Part shown: piece after piece, positions 1 through 7,018 of the stretch
Layout: the number at the start of each line of letters is the position of its first letter
Numbering within the stretch: the stretch's first letter is position 1
Source of the DNA: an uncultured Chloroflexota bacterium
Lineage (GTDB): Bacteria > Chloroflexota > Anaerolineae > Aggregatilineales > Phototrophicaceae
NCBI GenBank assembly: GCA_937870805.1
Contig: CALMZT010001130.1
Location: 1 to 7,018, forward strand
Length of the DNA stretch: 7,018 nt
Direction: 5' to 3'
The notes under the pieces: model-generated
The model's input: only the letters and a program-made list of their open reading frames with translations
Told to the model about the DNA's origin: nothing
Databases searched by the model: none
Position numbers and translations under genes: made by a program

Positions 1-84
1 GAGAACACCGAGAAAATAGAGAGAAGAAGAACTGAGTTTTTACAGCATTCCATATTACATCTCGAATTATCAGACAGCCTCTAA
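1..84 (+). CDS. Possible 3' end of a gene cut by the window edge (27 codons plus TAA)
   Basis: Frame 1 is open from the first base to a TAA at 82-84. It encodes a charged start (ENTEKIERRRTEF) followed by a short hydrophobic and polar tail ending in LSDSL. A terminator-like hairpin follows about 36 bp later, which fits the end of a rightward gene. The last bases (about 61-82) read on the minus strand as GAGGCTGTCTGATAATTCGAG, which resembles the inverted-repeat ends of some insertion sequences from memory only, so a transposase C-terminus is one option. No family can be named from 27 residues, and an open frame this short can occur by chance. Confidence 0.25.
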   Translation, partial: ENTEKIERRRTEFLQHSILHLELSDSL

Positions 85-119
85 GCCTGTTCACAATACT
101 GCCGCTGCATTCGGGTTTT

Positions 120-141
120 GGGTGTTCCCGTAAAAACACCC
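120..141 (+). terminator. Terminator-like hairpin upstream of the phosphopantetheinyl transferase gene
   Basis: GGGTGTT (120-126) pairs perfectly with AACACCC (135-141) around an 8-base loop, and ATTTTGTT follows at 145-152. A 7-bp stem with a short, interrupted T stretch is a moderate intrinsic terminator for a rightward gene ending upstream. It sits only 11 bp before the transferase start codon, so it could instead affect translation of that gene by lying in its leader. Confidence 0.4.
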
Positions 142-152
142 GCCATTTTGTT

Positions 153-869
153 ATGCACTGGTCTAAAAACTTCCCTCGCAGTATGCTTTTAGACAATGAA
201 ATCCATGTCTACTGCGCTCATCTGGATGAGATGAACGTCGATGCGCTGCTGCTTTTGTTGTCTGATGATGAGCGCGCACGGGCAGAGCGTTTTCATTTTG
301 ACATTGACCGACGACGATTCATTGCGCGAAGGGGACAACTGCGACTACTGCTTAGCCGTTATTTGGATGTGCTGCCTGCTCAAATCGCTTTCGCCTATAG
401 CGCGCATGGTAAATCCTATCTGCCAAATCAGGCGCTGCACTTTAATTTGTCGGATGCGAAACCTCTCGCGCTGTATGCTTTTGCGCGCGTGCCCATAGGT
501 ATCGACATTGAACACATTTACACGATGTCTGATATGGACGATGTAGCAGCATTGATGTTTTCGCAAGCGGAAAATGCTGTTTATCGTGCGCTGCCTGATG
601 AACAGAAAGCCGAAGGATTTTTCAACTGTTGGACGCGCAAAGAGGCATTTATCAAAGCGGTTGGCGAAGGGTTGTCGTATCCACTGGCTGATTTCGATGT
701 GACATTGAAACCGGGAGATTCCGCCAAAATTCTGCGCATTCGAGAAAACACGCAAGCGTATCAGGCGTGGTCGCTGTACGATTTACAACCCGCCGCAGAT
801 TTTTGTGGGGCTTTGGCGATACAAGGGCGTGGCTGGCATGTAAGCTGCTATTCGCTTACAGGGGGCTGA
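153..869 (+). CDS. Sfp-type 4'-phosphopantetheinyl transferase
   Basis: Predicted to move the 4'-phosphopantetheine arm of coenzyme A onto a conserved serine of acyl or peptidyl carrier proteins, activating fatty-acid, polyketide or non-ribosomal peptide synthases in the cytoplasm. The 238 residues match the usual size of the two-lobed Sfp class. Visible signatures are IGIDIE (115-120; D118 and E120 are the expected metal ligands) and WTRKEAFIKAVGEGL (160-174; E164 the third acidic ligand, with K163 and K168). FNLSDA (97-102) occupies the place of the usual N(L/V/I)SHS motif, with Asp where His normally contacts the CoA 3'-phosphate. The ATG at 153 is preferred over one at 183 because it keeps the Trp found near the N-terminus of relatives, although neither has a clear Shine-Dalgarno sequence. 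The gene overlaps convergent xisI by 22 bp. No carrier-protein or synthase gene is in the window, so the substrate is unknown. Confidence 0.93.
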   Translation: MHWSKNFPRSMLLDNEIHVYCAHLDEMNVDALLLLLSDDERARAERFHFDIDRRRFIARRGQLRLLLSRYLDVLPAQIAFAYSAHGKSYLPNQALHFNLSDAKPLALYAFARVPIGIDIEHIYTMSDMDDVAALMFSQAENAVYRALPDEQKAEGFFNCWTRKEAFIKAVGEGLSYPLADFDVTLKPGDSAKILRIRENTQAYQAWSLYDLQPAADFCGALAIQGRGWHVSCYSLTGG

Positions 870-1183
870 TCTTCTTGTTCGGGTAAAGGCTTTCCTGTGT
901 AAGTGCAGATAATCTGTTCGCGCGGAATGCCTGCCCGTACAAGTTCATGGACTAAGGGTCTATCAGTAATGTCTTCATCGATGTAGATTTTATCATCGAC
1001 AATACGCGCGGCGACGATAATACCTGCATGTTGCTTACGTGGTGAATAGGGGATGACCAATACAGTATATATCTGCCGTGTCACATCAGAGATAGGGTAC
1101 GTTATGGCTTTCCACGTTTCCCCACGTGCATAATCTTCTACTTCACGCTGCAAAACAGCAGCTAAATCTATTGCTCTATCCAC
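848..1183 (-). CDS. xisI: XisI-family protein (fdxN element excision controlling factor-like)
   Basis: A 111-residue protein with the XisI family layout. An N-terminal helix (LAAVLQREVEDYA, 8-19) is followed by a beta-rich middle. The most conserved part comes next: IVDDKIYIDEDITD (61-74), then LVHELVRAGIPREQII (77-92). In Anabaena, XisI and XisH are needed with the recombinase XisF to excise the fdxN element; the molecular role of XisI is not established. The start is a GTG (1181-1183), backed by a good Shine-Dalgarno sequence at 1189-1197. The gene begins inside the end of xisH (16-bp overlap), so the pair is probably translationally coupled. The C-terminal tail (PEQEDQPPVSE) is polar and likely disordered, and its codons overlap the convergent transferase gene. 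No xisF or nif gene is visible, so element excision is unlikely to be its job here. Confidence 0.87.
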   Translation of the reverse strand: MDRAIDLAAVLQREVEDYARGETWKAITYPISDVTRQIYTVLVIPYSPRKQHAGIIVAARIVDDKIYIDEDITDRPLVHELVRAGIPREQIICTYTGKPLPEQEDQPPVSE

Positions 1184-1584
1184 TTTATCACCTTCTCTTG
1201 TTCCAAATTGATCACTACGATATTAATCTGATTATCTCTAATCGTCCTCATTACAGCAGGGTCAAAAATTTCAGCAAATATATGTTCAGGTACAGAAAGA
1301 TATAGCGGAACTGATAAGTTTAATTCTAGCACGATTGTCCGGTAGATCAGGTATTGTCCTAAAGCAAGATACAAATCAGGCGTCGTATTATTTTCGTCTG
1401 GAAAGCACTTCACTTCGACCAACATAAGCTGTTCCCATTTACCATTCACGCGACGCGACATCCGCAAATCAACGTAGACGTAGCGGTAAGGAAGGTATAA
1501 ACGTGAAGGGGACGCTTCTAACTGCCATCCATCCTTCTGCAAGGCACGAACTACCTGGTCATGGCATTGATCTAATGCAGGCAT
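1168..1584 (-). CDS. xisH: XisH-family protein, PD-(D/E)XK nuclease-like
   Basis: A 138-residue protein matching XisH over its whole length. It starts with HDQVVRALQKDGW (8-20). YVDLRM (37-42) places Asp39 and LVEVKCF (55-61) places Glu57 and Lys59 as a D...ExK set typical of PD-(D/E)XK nuclease folds. LALGQYLIYR (73-82) and PLYLSVP (93-99) are the other family landmarks, and the protein ends in a KVIKWIEQ strand. Known XisH is an accessory factor for fdxN element excision in heterocystous cyanobacteria, but most homologues sit in genomes without that element. Nuclease activity is an inference from the fold. The ATG start fits the family N-terminus, though no clear Shine-Dalgarno precedes it. 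The stretch is visibly more AT-rich than the genes on either side, which suggests separate acquisition. Confidence 0.88.
   Translation of the reverse strand: MPALDQCHDQVVRALQKDGWQLEASPSRLYLPYRYVYVDLRMSRRVNGKWEQLMLVEVKCFPDENNTTPDLYLALGQYLIYRTIVLELNLSVPLYLSVPEHIFAEIFDPAVMRTIRDNQINIVVINLEQEKVIKWIEQ
1189..1197 (-). promoter_or_regulatory. Ribosome binding site of xisI, inside xisH
   Basis: On the minus strand GAGAAGGTG lies seven bases or fewer before the GTG start at 1181-1183, with AAGG at 1191-1194. This site decides for the GTG start, because no ATG in this frame gives the full family N-terminus. It lies in the last codons of xisH, consistent with coupled translation of the two proteins. Confidence 0.6.
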
Positions 1585-1640
1585 TGTGATGTAGTTTAAC
1601 GATTCAAGATGGAGATAAAGGAGATGTATTCACATTTGTC

Positions 1641-1662
1641 GGGAGCACACGTTGGTGCTCCC
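1641..1662. repeat. Perfect 8-bp inverted repeat between xisH and the TIR-FGE gene
   Basis: GGGAGCAC (1641-1648) and GTGCTCCC (1655-1662) form a perfect stem around the loop ACGTTG. Two further pairs (1638-1639 with 1665-1666) are possible across a small bulge. It lies in the 117-bp gap (1585-1701), downstream of the TIR-FGE stop and upstream of xisH. No T-run follows on either strand, so it is a weak candidate for an intrinsic terminator. It may instead be a dispersed palindromic repeat, since GTAGGGGAGCACC read leftward resembles such elements in other genomes, or a processing or protein-binding site. Nothing else recognisable lies in the gap. Confidence 0.6.
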
Positions 1663-1701
1663 CTACGAATTCTGTTTTCCGCGCTATTTTGTTAAAAAAC
1701 A

Positions 1702-3213
1702 CTACAATGTTTGCACCACGCGGAAGCCAATCGACCCGAACATGGTCTTTGGGTTCAGATGATAGTGGAAGCCAATCACCGCGCGTGAGCAATCACCGAC
1801 AAATGCCCCGCCCATCACCGCACGCTCGTCATCGGTTTTGATGTCTGTGCTGCCCGCCTTATTATCCAAGCACCATTCCCAAACGTTGCCCGCCATGTCA
1901 AAAACACCAGACGGGCTGGCACCGCCTGTATAGCGCGTGACATGGGTCGTTTGTTTGATTTCGCTTTCGCGGGTGTTGGCAAGATTCTTGTCAAAATCAT
2001 TACCCCAGGGATAGAGCCGTGCATCGTCGCCGCGGGCTGCCCGCTGCCATTGATGCTGTGTCGGCAGCGTGATTTTGATGCCGAGGCGCGCGCTGAGCCA
2101 ATGGCAGAATGCCAGCGCATCGTACCAACTGACCATTTCACGCGGGCGCTCATCACCTTTGTAGCGCGACGGCTGCGGCGAACTGTTCAGCATGCGCCAG
2201 TTATGCGCGTGCGGCGAATACTGCCACCAACTGAGATTGGCATAGCCTGTCGCATCGTCCAGAAACATTTGATACTGGAGGTTGGTGATCGGGTACTTGC
2301 TGATCTTGAAGTCATCGACAAAGAACGGCTTGTGTCCTTTACCGCTTGGGTCATCGGTTAGCACCATACCAGAGGGAATTTCAGACAACTCCCACAGTGG
2401 CAGCGCAAATGGTGGCTTTTCCACAGGTTTATCGGGAGCAGCGCCATTTACCTGAGGGGCATCAACACAGGCATTGCCGATACCTTCCGGGTCGTAATCA
2501 GGGAAAATCTTATGAAATGCATCGAATGCTTCGCAGCCGAGTTTGCGGGTACGCTTCAGCTTGACCAACTGCACAATTTGTTTGTACTCACGCTCGGCTT
2601 CGCGCAGATACGTTTGCCGTGCCAGTGCGGATTCTGCTTCGTCTAATAGGGCGTCAATGTTGATGAAGCGCGGCTTGAGGTCGCTGGCTTTGGCTTGCTT
2701 CAGCAGAAACACAGCTTTATCGAACTGTCCGTTTTCCATCGCAGCGGCGGCATCGATGATGACAGTGGAAGAATTGACAGGTGGCAGCTTGATCTCATCC
2801 GACGAGATGAGGCTGCCAAGTGAGGGCGGTTGGCGCTGGCGCTCGGCAATATAAATCGAGTTCAACAGGATACGCACGGCTTCAGGCGTTAAGCCTTTGC
2901 TCAGATCGGCATACTGAAGGTCACGAATCGATTCCGGGATGGGTGTCGCTTCGTGAATCAGTACAGGGAAAATGAACCGACCTAAATTTTGGGCAAGCTC
3001 AAATTCGCGGCGGCAGTATTCTGAGTTAACCGAATCCGGCGAGAGTAGGTAGACAAACCCCTCACACCAATCCAACCGCCGTAGAATTTCCTGCCACCAT
3101 TTTTGTCCAGCGTACAGACGCTGATCGTACCAGGATTCGTGTACGTCCAAGGTATCTACGATTTGAATACAGTACGGTTTGTCCACTCGTGCATAGCTCA
3201 CAAAAAGACGCAT
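1702..3213 (-). CDS. TIR domain - helical linker - FGE-sulfatase-like (C-type lectin fold) fusion protein
   Basis: A 503-residue three-part protein without signal peptide or membrane segment. Residues 1-125 form a TIR domain: LFVSYARVD (3-11), SWYDQRLYAGQKWWQEI (27-43), and SEYCRRE (64-70), where Glu70 fits the catalytic glutamate of NAD-cleaving TIRs. Residues about 150-245 are helical and TPR-like (AMENGQFDKAVFLLKQAK; LREAEREYKQIVQL; FPDYDPEG). Residues about 270-503 are an FGE/SUMF1-like domain: KISKYPITNLQY (303-314), LPTQHQWQRAARG (383-395), YPWGN (401-405), GVFDMAGNVWEW (436-447) and terminal IGFRVV (495-500). The active-site Cys pair of true formylglycine-generating enzymes is missing (only Cys475 near the end), so this domain more likely binds a ligand than oxidises sulfatases. 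The start has GGGGGA seven bases upstream (3221-3226). It lies 31 bp after the NACHT-HEAT gene, so co-transcription is likely. Inferred role: NAD-depleting effector with a sensor domain. Confidence 0.9.
   Translation of the reverse strand: MRLFVSYARVDKPYCIQIVDTLDVHESWYDQRLYAGQKWWQEILRRLDWCEGFVYLLSPDSVNSEYCRREFELAQNLGRFIFPVLIHEATPIPESIRDLQYADLSKGLTPEAVRILLNSIYIAERQRQPPSLGSLISSDEIKLPPVNSSTVIIDAAAAMENGQFDKAVFLLKQAKASDLKPRFINIDALLDEAESALARQTYLREAEREYKQIVQLVKLKRTRKLGCEAFDAFHKIFPDYDPEGIGNACVDAPQVNGAAPDKPVEKPPFALPLWELSEIPSGMVLTDDPSGKGHKPFFVDDFKISKYPITNLQYQMFLDDATGYANLSWWQYSPHAHNWRMLNSSPQPSRYKGDERPREMVSWYDALAFCHWLSARLGIKITLPTQHQWQRAARGDDARLYPWGNDFDKNLANTRESEIKQTTHVTRYTGGASPSGVFDMAGNVWEWCLDNKAGSTDIKTDDERAVMGGAFVGDCSRAVIGFHYHLNPKTMFGSIGFRVVQTL
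2783..2817 (-). repeat. Long inverted repeat inside the TIR-FGE gene, at the interdomain linker
   Basis: GGCAGC (2783-2788) pairs with GCTGCC (2812-2817) and CTCATC (2794-2799) with GATGAG (2806-2811), giving a 12-bp stem with a 5-base bulge (2789-2793) and a 6-base loop. It encodes about residues 133-144, the linker between the TIR domain and the helical region. The structure could form in the mRNA. Its role, if any, is unknown. Confidence 0.5.
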
Positions 3214-3220
3214 AGCCTAT

Positions 3221-3226
3221 TCCCCC
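3221..3226 (-). promoter_or_regulatory. Ribosome binding site of the TIR-FGE gene
   Basis: GGGGGA on the minus strand ends seven bases before the ATG at 3211-3213. It lies in the 31-bp gap after the NACHT-HEAT stop codon. That gap holds no terminator-like hairpin, supporting an operon of the two genes. Confidence 0.45.
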
Positions 3227-3244
3227 GCCACGATAATACTTATA

Positions 3245-6160
3245 CTATGAAAACTCACGCCGCCATTGCTCTACGGCATTTTTTGCTTCTGGTGAACCAA
3301 TGAGTTCTAGTGAGGCGATAACCACATCGCAGATACGCTGCTTGTCTTCCCACTGCGGCATCTCAGTGTCTCGTAAACGTTCAATTAAAGCGGGCACAGC
3401 GGATGCATCCTTTATTTTTCCTAATGCGCCTGCCGCGAACCAACGAATATCTAAATCAAGATCACGCAAAGCATTAATAATATTCGGTACGGCGCGGCGA
3501 TCTCCGATTTTTCCTAAGGCATCAATCGCCGCCATGCGTACAAACCGTTCTTTATCGTTGAGCGCTTTCAGTAAAGCCAAGACTGCGGGACTCCCGCCCA
3601 AGCCGCCCAATGCCTCTGCTGCTGCCTCGCGGACGTTGGTGTTCACATCTTCCAGATACGGCAGGATGTAATTTGCCGCCTGCTTGTCGCCGATTTCCAA
3701 CAGGGCACGGATGACGGCAACACGCACTGTCCAGTTCGTGTCATCCAAATGTTTAATCAGCGGCGGCACGGCGTCTGTATCACCAATCCACGCCAGTGCC
3801 TCGGTGACTGACCAGCGCACCACCCAATCTTTATCTTCCAGCGATTCCAGCAAGCGACTGACGACTTGCGGTTCCTTCGTGCCATGCAGCAGTTTGGCGT
3901 ATTCACGCAGCGATTTTGCGGTATTCTGGCGCGCGCTCCAATCGGGATTATGCAGTCCGTCGAGCAGCGTTTGCAGAATTTCATGCTGTTTTGGGTCCTG
4001 CATGTCTTCGCCGGCAGCAGGGGTTTCCATCGTCTGCTTTTGCGCTTCCCGCCACTGGCGCACGGCTTTCACAGCTTCCGGCGTGCCGATCTTCTCCAGC
4101 GCGTTCGCCGCCATATCGCAGACGCGCAGATCGCTTAACCAGGGCTTGCGGGTATCGGCAAGACACATAATCAGTTCTGGCACAGCAATGGCATCATCAA
4201 TCTTGCCGAGAATCTCAATCACAGCGCCGCGCACGTTGGCATTATCCGTCCGCAGCGCATCAATCAGATCGGGCAGCGCGCGCTTGCCAACACCTTTCAG
4301 CGCATCCGCTGCTGCATCCGATACAAGAGGGTCCTTGTCGTTCAGCACCTCAATCAGTCCACGCAGCGCGGCATCGCTCCCAATCGTTGCCAAGCCTTTG
4401 ATCGCCGCGACGCGCACTTGATTGTCTTCGTCTTTGAGCAGCGGCAGAATTTCCGGGAGCGCAGCGGGTGGGTCTATCAGGACGATTTGCTGAATCGCTT
4501 TGCGGCGCACTGTCCATTCGCCATCGCGCAGCAGTTCGGCGTGCTGCGCAAAGGAATTTTGCCCGCGTGTGTTTTTCTTGATGCGTTCGTGGGCAACTGT
4601 TGCCGACTTCTTAGAGTTAGTAAGTGGACGCAGTTCCCCCTTACGCCAGCGTTCCAATGTTGCGACTGCCTGGTCGTTGCCCAGAGACTCTAAGACTTTC
4701 GCGGCAATGTCTGCGATGCGCATTTTGCTCAGACGTGTGCGCGCATCATCCCATAACGCTTCGGTCAACCGTTTCAACACGATAGCGTCCTCCCCCCAGT
4801 CTTTTAGCGCTTCAATCGCAGCGCCACGTACTTCGGCACTTTCATCGTATGAGGCTTTCAAAATTGCTTTTAACACGGCATTGTCTTGCGCACCCTTCAG
4901 CGCTTCGACGGCGGCAAGACGTACTTCGTCGGCGCGGTCTTGCAGGGCTTCAAGCAAGCCAGCTTGCGCGGGATGACCAATCCATGCCAGCGCATTGGCG
5001 GCTGCCTTGCGCACCCGCGCGTTTTTGTGGCGCAGCGCTTTGAAAAGGTCGTACATGGCGGCTTCGTCGCGTATCCAGCCAAGCGCGGTTGCTGCTTCGG
5101 TGCTCACCAGTGTATCCTTGTCGTACAGGGCTTCGACCAGCGCGGGAACTGCCGCACGGTCACGGATTTCTTTCAAGCCCCACGCTGCACCGCGCCGTAC
5201 AAACCACTTATCATCATGCAAAAGCTGCAATAACGTCGGTAGCGCACCATCGCCCAACTGGCGCAGCGCCACCGACGCGGGTTCACGGATGTCGCTTTCC
5301 AGATCATGCAGCAGGTTGGTCACGCCGGGCAGCAGAGTGATTTTCATGTTTTGAAGAATTGCGTTTGCCTGCTTACGCGCATTCCACGCGCCTTCACGCA
5401 TGGCATCTAAAACCACCGTTAGCGCTGCTGGATGATTGATCTGAGTCAACAAGCGCCCTGCTTCAACGCGACCTTGAGGCACACCATCCAGAATGCGCCG
5501 CAGCGTTTCCTCATAGACACGCTCTGAAACGTGAGTTCCGGCAGCGATACAGTAAAGCGCTAGATACGGGTCAACATCGTTCACCTCGTCCAGCATGATG
5601 TCGGAGTCGTCACTTATACCGGACAGCATAATGATTGTGCTGTCCCATTTTTGGGGGACGCGCTGCCCACCGGGATTGAACTGTGGCTGCGACAAACGTG
5701 GCAGAAGTCCAACGCGCGCTAACCCCCGCGCCGCAAAATACTCCTGCATCGGCTGGTAGAAGAAGCGCACATTGTCGCCTTCGATTTCAAGGAAGTTGGC
5801 GTTGGCAGCTTTTTCCAACAGCGTTTTACTGCCGATGTGTTGCAGCGCATACTCGACTGTCACGTAAGTTGCAGCGTGGTTATCGGTCATGGCGAACGCG
5901 AGATCGGTGAGCGCCGTTTCCAGTTCTGCAAACGTGTGGGTGTCGTCGGGTTGGCGCACCTGCTCCAGTTCCCACAATTGTGCGGTGAGCAGCCTGAGCA
6001 GCGTACCCGTCGTCTGGGGTAAATCATTTTCGCGCGTTAGTTGATGCGCCAAAATTAAAGCGTTGAGCAAAAATGGGTTGCCGACCAGTTCATACAGGCG
6101 CGGTGTCATACGGTTGATGAGCTTCTCCGCCTCATCTTTGCCCAGATATTCCGCGATGAA

Positions 6161-6187
<27 letters not shown>
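3245..6187 (-). CDS. NACHT-type STAND NTPase with HEAT-repeat tail, 5' truncated at a sequence junction
   Basis: The stop is TAG at 3245-3247 and about 980 codons are genuine. The frame stays open to an ATG at 6382, but the first 65-70 of those codons are antisense rpoD and should not be read as protein. The visible part begins late in the NACHT module: FIAEYLGKDEAEKL (75-88 in the extended frame) and LYELVGNPFLLNALI (96-110), then a helical region ending in VRFFYQPMQEYFAARGLAR (205-223), the usual close of NACHT proteins before their sensor. From about residue 315 to the end is a HEAT solenoid with units of about 30 residues (for example DKWFVRRGAAWGLKEI, DKDWVVRWSVTEALAWIG). Walker A and B and any N-terminal effector domain are lost. 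In known NACHT defence proteins the repeat tail senses a trigger and the NTPase oligomerises. A paired role with the downstream TIR-FGE protein is inferred from the 31-bp spacing. Confidence 0.85.
3248..5332 (-). repeat. HEAT-repeat array with three similar capped modules
   Basis: The HEAT-coding stretch divides into three blocks, at about 4643-5332, 4043-4555 and 3248-3985. Each starts with ordinary HEAT units and ends with the same atypical unit: an elongated loop, then R(I/V)xD, LExxG, xxA and a final WR. The three ends are RIADIAAKVLESLG..ERWR, RVCDMAANALEKIG..RQWR and RICDVVIASLELIG..EQWR. Blocks one and two are each followed by a polar linker. This points to module duplication, or to three separate solenoid segments joined by flexible hinges. 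Confidence 0.75.

Positions 6188-7018
<831 letters not shown>

Noticed and set aside
345..755. 136-codon leftward open frame
   Set aside because: It lies opposite the phosphopantetheinyl transferase, which carries the expected catalytic motifs.
1585..1701. Dedicated sigma-70 promoter for xisH
   Set aside because: No convincing -35/-10 pair with proper spacing was found on the minus strand; only weak matches exist.
1702..1830. Variable repeat of a diversity-generating retroelement
   Set aside because: No reverse transcriptase or template copy is in the window and the codons show no adenine-rich bias, so it is raised only as a test in the findings.
1942..2361. 139-codon rightward open frame
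   Set aside because: It is antisense to the FGE domain, whose motifs are clear on the minus strand.
3684..4421. 245-codon rightward open frame, plus several others between 3300 and 5354
   Set aside because: They are Ser/Arg/Ala-rich antisense readings of the HEAT repeats, kept open by the base composition, and show no family features.
3248..5332. CRISPR-like or satellite DNA repeat
   Set aside because: The periodicity is in the protein (HEAT units). The DNA repeats are diverged, unequal and not separated by constant spacers.

Overview
The window holds two stretches of DNA that do not belong to one continuous gene order. They meet near position 6155-6192. Bases 1 to about 6170 look like an accessory region of a gene-rich bacterium with a taste for NLR-like conflict proteins. 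A TIR-FGE fusion, a NACHT protein with a long HEAT-repeat tail, and an XisH/XisI pair are family types common in Chloroflexota, filamentous Cyanobacteria and large sulfur-oxidising Gammaproteobacteria. Bases from about 6160 to 7018 are an interior piece of a housekeeping sigma-70 gene (rpoD) whose non-conserved region reads as betaproteobacterial. The taxonomic statements are inference from remembered family patterns; no search was run.

Layout. Bases 1-84 keep an open frame that may be the last 27 codons of a gene cut by the window edge. A terminator-like hairpin lies at 120-141. A complete Sfp-type 4'-phosphopantetheinyl transferase runs rightward (153-869). All other left-hand genes run leftward: xisI (848-1183, overlapping the transferase tail to tail), xisH (1168-1584, overlapping xisI), a 117-bp gap with a perfect palindromic hairpin, a TIR-FGE fusion gene (1702-3213), and a 5'-truncated NACHT-HEAT gene (3245 to about 6187). 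The rpoD fragment then runs rightward off the window end.

How the genes may work together. The NACHT-HEAT gene ends 31 bp before the TIR-FGE start on the same strand, so the two probably form one transcript: a STAND NTPase with a HEAT solenoid, followed by a predicted NAD-cleaving TIR effector fused to a C-type-lectin-like FGE domain that lacks the FGE cysteine pair. This looks like an NLR-type conflict (anti-phage or self/non-self) operon. XisH (PD-(D/E)XK nuclease-like) and XisI follow on the same strand without the XisF recombinase or any nif gene, so they are an orphan pair. They may be part of the same island or a separate unit. The phosphopantetheinyl transferase is probably an unrelated neighbour.

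Main caution: both the NACHT gene and rpoD lose their 5' portions at the same spot, in head-to-head orientation. The simplest reading is a chimeric assembly join. The NTPase core of the NACHT protein (Walker A/B) is therefore not visible here.
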